Assembly: GCA_946644025.1 (NCBI GenBank)
Contig: CAMPCG010000146.1
Location: 1-7,182, forward strand
DNA length: 7,182 nucleotides
Direction of reading: 5' to 3'
Origin: an uncultured Prevotellaceae bacterium
GTDB taxonomy: Bacteria > Bacteroidota > Bacteroidia > Bacteroidales > Bacteroidaceae
Under the pieces are notes generated by a model. It was not told the origin of the DNA. It did not search any database and saw only the letters and a list, made by a program, of their open reading frames with translations. This document shows positions 1 through 5,110 of the stretch, one piece after another (positions within the stretch are counted from its first letter, which is position 1; each line of letters starts with the position of its first letter). The translations under genes were made by a program, and so were the position numbers.

Positions 1-1
1 C

Positions 2-73
2 GGGGAAGAGTCTGCCGGGGGAGGGTCTGCCGGGGGAGGGTCTGCCGGGGGAGGGTCTGCCGGGGGAGGGTCT
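2..73 (+). repeat. 15-bp GC-rich minisatellite inside helicase gene
   Basis: The unit GGGGGAGGGTCTGCC starts at 17, 32 and 47, with a degenerate copy at 2 and a partial one at 62-73. The array may extend left of the window. Fifteen is five codons, so the array stays in frame and encodes repeated GGGSA. The G runs (5 then 3, separated by 1 and 6 bases) meet the usual G-quadruplex pattern on the coding strand. Confidence 0.9.
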
Positions 74-1084
74 CTTTGCATCACCCTCGCCACGCGCCGC
101 GACACCGTGGACTACATCAACGAGCAGCGGCTGGCCGAGCTGCCGGGCAGTCCCGCCGTATTCCATGGCGTCATCAAGGGCGACTACCCTGAGACGGCCA
201 TGCCCACGCCCGTGGAACTGCGCGTGAAGCCTGGCGCACAGGTCATCTTCGTGAAGAACGACAAGGACAAGCGCTGGGTGAACGGCACGCTGGGCACCAT
301 CACCGACATCGACGAAGAGGGCGGAATCATTGGCGTGCAGACCGAGGACGGACGCGACTTCGACGTGGAGCGCGAGGTGTGGGAAAATGTGCGCTACACC
401 TTCAACGAAAAGGAGCAGAAGATTGAAGAAGAGCTGCTCGGCACCTACACGCAGTTCCCCCTGCGCCTGGCCTGGGCCATCACCGTGCACAAAAGCCAGG
501 GCCTGACATTCCAGCAGGTGCGCATCGACTTCACCGGCGGAGCCTTCGCCGGCGGACAGACCTACGTGGCACTCTCCCGCTGCACGTCGCTCGAGGGCAT
601 CACCCTCGTAGAGCCCATCCGCCAGCAGGACATCTTCGTCAGGGCCGAGGTGGTGCAGTTCGCCAGCCGCTACAACGACCAGCTGCTCATCAGCCAGGCC
701 ATGCAGGAGGGCAAGGCCGACCGCGAGTATCACGACGCCATCGTGGCCTTCGACCGGGGCGACTTCCAGGCTTTCCTCGACAATTTCCTGAAAGCCATAC
801 ACAGCCGTTACGACATAGAGAAACCCGTGGCTCGCCGCTATATACGCCGCAAGCTGCAGGTCATCAACCGCCAGCGCGAGGAGATAGCCGCACTGCGCGC
901 CGACATCGACAAGCAGAACCAAACGCTGAAGCGTCTGGCCGCCGAGTATGTGCTCATGGGCAGGGAGTGCGAGCGCGAGGGCATGACCGAGGCCGCCATT
1001 CGCAACTACGAGAAGGCGCTCGAACTGTACCCCGATGCCGCCGACGCCAAGCGAAGACTGAAAAAGCTCAGTAAAAAGGCCTGA
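2..1084 (+). CDS. Pif1/RecD-like superfamily 1 DNA helicase, C-terminal part (5' end outside window)
   Basis: The frame is open from base 2, so the first ATG at 107 is internal and the real start and the Walker A region lie upstream. Visible parts in order: a Gly/Ser-rich stretch encoded by a 15-bp repeat (2-73); a segment starting ITLATRRDTVDYINEQRLAE, typical of Pif1-like helicases; an SH3-like/2B region (VKPGAQVIFVKND, about 221-258); helicase motif V/VI sequence AITVHKSQGLTF (HKSQG at 488-502) and YVALSRC (563-583) with the arginine finger. After about 680 comes an extra tail: charged helices with coiled-coil character (about 820-940), then one TPR-like hairpin (MGRECEREGMTEAAIRNYEKAL, about 956-1030) and a Lys-rich end. 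The family uses ATP to unwind DNA 5'-3', often at G-quadruplexes or stalled forks; that role is inferred here. Nothing nearby suggests a shared operon. Family assignment is firm, the exact substrate unknown. Confidence 0.9.
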   Translation, partial: GEESAGGGSAGGGSAGGGSAGGGSLCITLATRRDTVDYINEQRLAELPGSPAVFHGVIKGDYPETAMPTPVELRVKPGAQVIFVKNDKDKRWVNGTLGTITDIDEEGGIIGVQTEDGRDFDVEREVWENVRYTFNEKEQKIEEELLGTYTQFPLRLAWAITVHKSQGLTFQQVRIDFTGGAFAGGQTYVALSRCTSLEGITLVEPIRQQDIFVRAEVVQFASRYNDQLLISQAMQEGKADREYHDAIVAFDRGDFQAFLDNFLKAIHSRYDIEKPVARRYIRRKLQVINRQREEIAALRADIDKQNQTLKRLAAEYVLMGRECEREGMTEAAIRNYEKALELYPDAADAKRRLKKLSKKA

Positions 1085-1101
1085 ACTCTTCCCCGCCAGT
1101 T

Positions 1102-1126
1102 TATACACACATTCATAGTGTGTATA
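1102..1126 (+). terminator. Hairpin just after the helicase gene, possible weak terminator
   Basis: TATACACAC (1102-1110) and GTGTGTATA (1118-1126) form a perfect 9-bp stem with a 7-base loop, 17 bases after the helicase stop. The stem is AT-rich and no T tract follows on the + strand, so it is not a canonical intrinsic terminator. It may instead stabilise the 3' end of the message or have no function. Confidence 0.3.
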
Positions 1127-1141
1127 GGTATGTACTATAAA

Positions 1142-1185
1142 TTAAGGTAACAGCTCGCCGCCGGCGGCGGACCCCTTACCCTTAA
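1142..1185. repeat. Nested palindrome in the intergenic region
   Basis: TTAAGGTAA (1142-1150) pairs with TTACCCTTAA (1176-1185) with one bulged base, around a perfect 14-base palindrome CGCCGCCGGCGGCG (1156-1169). It could fold as an RNA hairpin or bind a dimeric protein. No T tract follows it. Function unknown. Confidence 0.4.
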
Positions 1186-1205
1186 AGCTCTTCCTATATA
1201 CATCT

Positions 1206-1381
1206 TTTAACCTACATTATTCATACTTCAGTTTCATTCTTCCAGTGATCCCGCGCTGGGTAGGGAATCTCGCTTGTCTAATTCCGCACACCTGAATATC
1301 GGAATTAGACAAGCGAGATTCCCTACACCGGCGGTGTACTGGCGCTTGATGGAGGTAAGGATATGAATAATGTAGGTTAAA
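1206..1381. repeat. 176-bp palindromic element (REP/MITE-like) between helicase and DUF4468 gene
   Basis: Outer arms 1206-1225 and 1362-1381 are perfect 20-base inverted repeats (core CCTACATTATTCATA). Inner arms 1260-1286 and 1300-1326 are perfect 27-base inverted repeats around a 13-base loop. The stretches between outer and inner arms pair only weakly. There is no convincing protein-coding content. The layout resembles a small non-autonomous element or REP/BIME-type palindrome; no transposase gene is in the window and no clear target-site duplication was seen. It could also fold as a long RNA hairpin ending helicase transcripts. The stretch 1085-1494 otherwise holds no gene that I can support. 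Confidence 0.6.
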
Positions 1382-1471
1382 TAGCCGAGGGCGGGGCGTG
1401 GTCTCAGGCTGGGGTGGGGGAGAAGTGTTACGATGATGGCATGGACTGATGTGTAAAAAGTGTGAAGATTA

Positions 1472-1503
1472 TTGCACAGTAGAATTTTTCTTCGTACCTT
1501 TGC
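1472..1503 (+). promoter_or_regulatory. Bacteroidetes-type primary sigma promoter
   Basis: TTG at 1472-1474 (-33 element) and TACCTTTGC at 1495-1503 (-7 element, consensus TAnnTTTG) are 20 bases apart, the usual spacing in Bacteroidetes. Transcription would begin near 1508-1511, giving a leader of only about 12-20 bases before the ATGs at 1523 and 1529. This also argues against the TTG at 1472 being a translation start, because it lies inside the promoter. Confidence 0.75.
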
Positions 1504-1522
1504 CGCCGTCTTTAAATTGATA

Positions 1523-2140
1523 ATGCGTATGAAACAGTTACTTGTGATAGCAGCGCTGATGCTTCTGCCGCTGGCAGTCGCCGCGCAGGACAATACTTGG
1601 GAACAGGTGGAGACAACCGGAAAAGGCGTTGATCCCAATGCGAAATACCTGGCAGGAGCCGTGCCCGAGGTGGACGGACGGGTGGTCTTCTCCACCACCA
1701 TCAAGGCCCCGGGGAAGAGTGCCCTGCAAATCTTCAAGCTGCTGAAGACCGACTTCGAGCGCATCACCACCGAGAGCAACCAGTTTGAGCAGAGCCGCAT
1801 CACCATTGCCGACTCTGTGAAGATGCAGGTGGTGGGCAGCTACCAGGAGTGGCTCGTGTTCAAGAACAAGCCCCTCAACCTGGACCGCACACGACTCTTC
1901 TACACCCTCATAGCCAACTGCAGCGACGGTGAGGCTACCATACAGCTCACCCGCATACACTACCTCTACGACGAGGAGCGCCTGGCCCTTACCTACCGCG
2001 CCGAGGAGTGGATTACCGACAAGTGGGGCCTGAACAAGAAGCAGACGAAGCTGGCACGTGTCAGCGGAAAGTTCCGCCGGAAGACCATCGACCGCAAGGA
2101 CTATCTCTTCAACCGTTTCACTAAGCTGCTGGAGAAATGA
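1523..2140 (+). CDS. Secreted DUF4468 domain-containing protein
   Basis: A protein of 205 residues from ATG 1523, or 203 from ATG 1529 (MKQLLVIAAL). I chose 1523 because AT-rich AAATTGATA directly precedes it; either fits the promoter. Residues 3-22 form a signal peptide with basic start, hydrophobic core and a likely cut after AVAA before QDN. The mature part matches my memory of Bacteroidetes DUF4468 proteins: YLAGAVPEVDGRVVFSTTI near the start, then a mixed alpha/beta domain of TBP-like type including FKLLKTDFERI and LFYTLIANCSDGEATIQLTRIHYLYDEER. The C-terminus is basic and probably helical (RKTIDRKDYLFNRFTKLLEK). No lipobox cysteine follows the signal peptide, so it is probably periplasmic or surface-released rather than a lipoprotein. 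The biochemical role of the family is unknown. The small membrane-protein gene follows after the heptamer repeat and may share its transcript. Confidence 0.82.
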   Translation: MRMKQLLVIAALMLLPLAVAAQDNTWEQVETTGKGVDPNAKYLAGAVPEVDGRVVFSTTIKAPGKSALQIFKLLKTDFERITTESNQFEQSRITIADSVKMQVVGSYQEWLVFKNKPLNLDRTRLFYTLIANCSDGEATIQLTRIHYLYDEERLALTYRAEEWITDKWGLNKKQTKLARVSGKFRRKTIDRKDYLFNRFTKLLEK

Positions 2141-2142
2141 GC

Positions 2143-2218
2143 AAGTGGCAAGTGATAAGTGATAAGTGATAAGTGATAAGTGGCAAGTGATAAGTGGCAA
2201 GTGATAAGTGATAAGTGA
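2143..2218 (+). repeat. Heptamer tandem repeat AAGTGAT, about 10.9 copies
   Basis: Ten full units begin at 2143 and every 7 bases after it: seven are AAGTGAT and three are AAGTGGC (2143, 2178, 2192). A partial copy at 2213 runs into the ATG at 2220. In this orientation TGA and TAA occur in every frame. The array fills the whole gap between the two genes, so changes in copy number would alter the leader of the next gene. Confidence 0.95.
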
Positions 2219-2219
2219 A

Positions 2220-2600
2220 ATGAGCAATAAGGAAATAGGAAACAACGCCCCAAAAGCCCCCCTTTCGTCCCCCGAGAGTAAGGCCCCCCTTTCGTCCCCC
2301 GAGGGGGACACGATAGACTCTTCCCTGAACGGCAAAACTATAGAAGCCCCCTCGGGGGCCGTAGGGGGGGCCTCAGGGGCTTCTATCCCCCATCCCAAGC
2401 GCCACAACCTGGAGCCTTTCCGCGACTCCTCGAAGACCCGCGTGCTCCGTTTCTGGCTCAACATCATCTTCCTTGTGGGAGCCGTCATCGGCCTCGTGGT
2501 CTATTTCTACACTGAGGAGAAGGAGGTGGCCAAGTGGATTCTCCTCGGCTCCTGCGTCTTCAAGTTTGTGGAGCTGGCGCTGAGGATACTCAAAATCTGA
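2220..2600 (+). CDS. Small inner-membrane protein with two predicted helices and a repeat-derived N-terminus
   Basis: A protein of 126 residues from ATG 2220; the in-frame GTG at 2208 is part of the heptamer repeat and is unlikely to be the start. Residues 1-60 are low-complexity and rich in Pro, Ser, Gly and Ala, built from a 27-bp direct repeat (KAPLSSPES then KAPLSSPEG) and a palindromic GC-rich stretch. Residues about 62-126 look like the conserved part: a basic segment (RDSSKTRVLRFW), a first hydrophobic helix (LNIIFLVGAVIGLVVYFY), a short charged loop (TEEKEVAK) and a second helix (WILLGSCVFKFVELALRIL). It resembles small conserved hypothetical membrane proteins of Bacteroidales, but I know no function. 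It probably sits in the inner membrane. It may be co-transcribed with the DUF4468 gene. The conserved part alone could be the ancestral protein. Confidence 0.75.
   Translation: MSNKEIGNNAPKAPLSSPESKAPLSSPEGDTIDSSLNGKTIEAPSGAVGGASGASIPHPKRHNLEPFRDSSKTRVLRFWLNIIFLVGAVIGLVVYFYTEEKEVAKWILLGSCVFKFVELALRILKI
2253..2306 (+). repeat. Two 27-bp direct repeats inside the small membrane-protein gene
   Basis: Copies at 2253-2279 and 2280-2306 share the core GCCCCCCTTTCGTCCCCCGA and differ at the ends. Twenty-seven bases is nine codons, so the repeat keeps frame and encodes KAPLSSPE(S/G). Confidence 0.9.
2340..2386. repeat. GC-rich inverted repeat inside the small membrane-protein gene
   Basis: ATAGAAGCCCC (2340-2350) and GGGGCTTCTAT (2376-2386) are perfect 11-base inverted repeats. 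Inside them lie GCCCCC/GGGGGC (2346-2359) and a run of seven G (2364-2370). The segment encodes a Gly/Ala/Ser/Pro-rich part of the protein. It looks like a mobile or intergenic-type repeat that has become coding. Confidence 0.8.
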
Positions 2601-2601
2601 G

Positions 2602-2640
2602 AAGTGATAAGCGATAAGTGATAAGCGATAAGTGATAAGT
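2602..2640 (+). repeat. Heptamer tandem repeat (AAGTGAT/AAGCGAT), left arm of inverted pair
   Basis: Units from 2602 alternate AAGTGAT and AAGCGAT for five copies and end in AAGT directly before an ATG at 2641. It belongs to the same family as 2143-2218. It also pairs with 2706-2735, and the shared flank GAG extends the match. Confidence 0.93.
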
Positions 2641-2661
2641 ATGGTTACTCTTTATAATAAT

Positions 2662-5061
2662 ATGTGCGGGCATGGACTGCGTTTCGTGAGGACTGCCCTA
2701 ATCATACTTATCACTTATCACTTATCACTTCTCACCTCTTTCGCCCAGACTTACAATCAGATAGACGATTTCGGCAACATCACCCAGCGCGACGAGCAGA
2801 ACGGTAACTTCAACCCCCACAAGCGCGACTCTACCAGCTCAGACAAGGAAGTGCCCAAGGGCCTCCACGTATGGACCGTCGACCGCAAGTTTGGCGATAT
2901 ATTCGAGGCCGAGGTCGACACCATGCCCCACCTCTACCCCCAGTCTACCTTCGCCACCGGTCGCTACATGCAGTACAACACCATCGGGTCCAACTTCACG
3001 CCCCGTCAGAACCGCATCTTCATCGACCGGCCTGTAGAGCGTGAGTTCCTCTTCACCGATGCCCTCGACCAGGCCCTGCAGACCCCCGACAAGTGGCATT
3101 TCACCAACACGCTCTCGCCCATCACCAACCTGAGCTATGGTACCTGCGGCGACAAGACCAACGGTGAAGACCTCTTCGACGCCCGCTTCGCCGCCAACCT
3201 CAACAAGCGCTTCGGCTTCGGCTTCGACCTCAAGTACCTCTATGCCCGCGGCTACTATCCCAACCAGAGCCAGAGCCACTTCAACGCCACCCTCTACGCC
3301 TCCTACCTCGGCGACCAGTACCAGCTGCACTTCCTCTACAACAACTATCACCAGAAGAACGCCGAGAGCGGCGGCATCACCGACGACGAGTTCATCCTCC
3401 ACCCCGAGGCCTCGGGGCAGAGCTACGACACCAACGAGATGCCCATCTTCCTCGACTACAACTGGAACCGCAACGACCAGCAGAACTTCTTCCTCAGCCA
3501 CCGCTACTCCGTGGGCTTCTACCGCAAGGTGAAGATGACCGACGAGGAGATTGCCGCCCGCAAGTTTGCCGAGGCCTCGAAGAAAGCCAACGAGGCATTC
3601 GCAGCTGCCGAAGGCGAAGACGGCGAAAGCGACGACAAGTCGACACGGCGCTCCAAGCGGAAGAACAAGACCGAAAAGCCCGCCGAGACCACCTTTGCCG
3701 GACGGCCCGACGATGCCGTCATCATGGGCGACGCACCGGCACCCAACACTCAGCAGGCTGCACCCGACACTACGCGTATCAGCGTGGAGTCGAAGGCCGC
3801 GGCCGACTCGCTGCTGGCCGAGAAAGCCCGCCAGGACTCCATCGACGCCACGTTCAAGAAGGAGTTCGTGCCCGTCACCAGCTTCATCCACACCATGGAG
3901 CTGATGAGCAAGCGCCACATCTATCAGGCCTACAGCACTCCCTCCAACTACTACCTCGACCAGTTCTACGACCGTAATTCCGACGGCTATTCCGCCGACT
4001 CCATCTACGACCAGACACAGCTGTTCAACCTGCGAAACACGTTTGCCGTTGCCCTGCTCGAAGGCTTCAACAAGTACGTCCCTGCCGGGCTCAAGGCCTT
4101 CATCACCCACGAGCTGCGCCGCTACCAGATGCCCGAGGCCGACGACACCGGCACGTCCTATCTGGGTCGCTGGAACGAGCACAACGTGAGCATCGGCGGA
4201 CAGCTGAAGCGCACGCAGGGAACGCTGCTCCACTACACCGCCCAGGCTGAGACGTGGCTCATAGGCCAGGATGCCGGACAGCTGAAGCTCACGGGCAATG
4301 TTGACCTCAACTTCCCGCTCTTCGGCGATACCGCCCACCTCGACGCCCGCGCCCACTTCTATAGGCTCAACCCCTCGTTCGTAGAGCGACACTACCACTC
4401 CAAGCACCTCTGGTGGGACCACGACGACCTGAGCAAGGAGACCCGCACGCGGATAGAGGGCGCCTTCGCCTACGACAAGACGAAGACCACGCTGAGGGTG
4501 GCCCTGGAGGAGCTGCAGAACTACACCTACCTCGGCCTCGACTACACCACCGAGAAGGAGCGACGCTCGGGCTACACCGCCGCCGTCAGACAGTATGGCA
4601 GCAACCTCAACGTGTTCACCGCCCAGCTGGAGCAGCGCATGAGGCTCGGCGTGCTCAACTGGGACAACATCCTCACCTATCAGACCTCCAGCAACCAGGA
4701 CGTGCTGCCCCTGCCCAAGCTCAACCTCTTCACCAACCTGTACCTCAAGTTCACCTACGCCAAGGTGCTGCTCATCGAGCTGGGCGGCTGCGCCACCTGG
4801 TTCACCAAGTACAACGCCCCCGAATACCTCACGCCGATGGGCACCTTTGCCATCCAGCAGAACGAGGCTGCGCGTGTCGAGCTTGGCAACTTCCCCTTCA
4901 TCGACCTCTACGCCAACCTCCACCTCAAGCACTGCCGCTTCTACGTGATGATGAACAACGCCTTCGGAGAGGCCTTCGACAAGCGCTCCTTCCTCACACC
5001 CCATCACCCCATGAACAACCAGGTGCTCCACTTCGGCCTCTCCTGGAACTTCTTCAACTAA
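2662..5061 (+). CDS. Putative outer-membrane porin (Bacteroidetes Porin_10 type)
   Basis: A protein of 799 residues from ATG 2662. ATG 2641 (806 residues) and GTG 2632 are alternatives; I prefer 2662 because TTTATAATAAT directly precedes it and it gives a shorter basic n-region (MCGHGLRFVRT). The signal core (residues about 12-25) is ALIILITYHLSLLT, largely encoded by heptamer repeat, with a likely cut after SFA before QTYNQ. The mature start (YNQIDDFGNITQRDEQ) and later sequence (VDRKFGDIFEAEVDTMPHLY) are typical of Bacteroidetes 'putative porin' proteins as I remember them. Many alternating aromatic/polar strands and an aromatic C-terminus (LHFGLSWNFFN) fit an outer-membrane beta-barrel. 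A charged, Ala/Lys/Glu-rich insert lies at about 3535-3860 and probably forms a periplasmic or surface loop. The substrate is unknown. The MBOAT gene follows after 49 bp and may be co-transcribed. Confidence 0.85.
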   Translation: MCGHGLRFVRTALIILITYHLSLLTSFAQTYNQIDDFGNITQRDEQNGNFNPHKRDSTSSDKEVPKGLHVWTVDRKFGDIFEAEVDTMPHLYPQSTFATGRYMQYNTIGSNFTPRQNRIFIDRPVEREFLFTDALDQALQTPDKWHFTNTLSPITNLSYGTCGDKTNGEDLFDARFAANLNKRFGFGFDLKYLYARGYYPNQSQSHFNATLYASYLGDQYQLHFLYNNYHQKNAESGGITDDEFILHPEASGQSYDTNEMPIFLDYNWNRNDQQNFFLSHRYSVGFYRKVKMTDEEIAARKFAEASKKANEAFAAAEGEDGESDDKSTRRSKRKNKTEKPAETTFAGRPDDAVIMGDAPAPNTQQAAPDTTRISVESKAAADSLLAEKARQDSIDATFKKEFVPVTSFIHTMELMSKRHIYQAYSTPSNYYLDQFYDRNSDGYSADSIYDQTQLFNLRNTFAVALLEGFNKYVPAGLKAFITHELRRYQMPEADDTGTSYLGRWNEHNVSIGGQLKRTQGTLLHYTAQAETWLIGQDAGQLKLTGNVDLNFPLFGDTAHLDARAHFYRLNPSFVERHYHSKHLWWDHDDLSKETRTRIEGAFAYDKTKTTLRVALEELQNYTYLGLDYTTEKERRSGYTAAVRQYGSNLNVFTAQLEQRMRLGVLNWDNILTYQTSSNQDVLPLPKLNLFTNLYLKFTYAKVLLIELGGCATWFTKYNAPEYLTPMGTFAIQQNEAARVELGNFPFIDLYANLHLKHCRFYVMMNNAFGEAFDKRSFLTPHHPMNNQVLHFGLSWNFFN
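2706..2735 (-). repeat. Heptamer repeat in reverse orientation, inside the porin signal-peptide codons
   Basis: ACTTATCACTTATCACTT and its continuation are the reverse complement of the AAGTGAT array, about 3.5 copies, ending CTCAC, which matches GTGAG/TGAG beside the left arm. In this orientation every frame is free of stops and encodes the same cyclic heptapeptide ITYHLSL, which here forms the hydrophobic core of the porin signal peptide. Confidence 0.93.
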
Positions 5062-5110
5062 AACCAGACGAACGGCGGTAAGCCGATAATCGTAAATCGT
5101 CAATATCACG
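5062..5110 (+). other. Short porin-MBOAT spacer with AATCGT-like repeats
   Basis: The 49-bp gap contains ATAATCGTAAATCGTCAATA (from 5087), a short degenerate repeat of AATCGT/AATCGTC. No T tract, strong hairpin or TAnnTTTG box is evident, so the two flanking genes could share a transcript. The repeat resembles another small intergenic repeat type, but two copies are weak evidence. Confidence 0.4.

Noticed and set aside
1472..1522. TTG start extending the DUF4468 protein by 17 residues
   Set aside because: The TTG coincides with the -33 promoter element and transcription should begin after it; the signal peptide starts naturally at 1523 or 1529.
1234..1806. 190-codon open frame on the - strand over the palindromic element
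   Set aside because: It covers the inverted repeat, the promoter and the DUF4468 signal peptide, with no family-like features.
2143..2218. CRISPR array
   Set aside because: The units are 7 bases and contiguous with no spacers, so it is a simple tandem repeat.
1538..2488. 316-codon open frame on the - strand
   Set aside because: It runs antisense through two supported genes and the heptamer array; its ITYHLSL repeats are just the reverse reading of the tandem repeat.
4413..5081. 222-codon + strand frame in another phase of the porin
   Set aside because: Arg/His/Gln/Pro-rich shadow of the porin codons without a plausible start context or domain.
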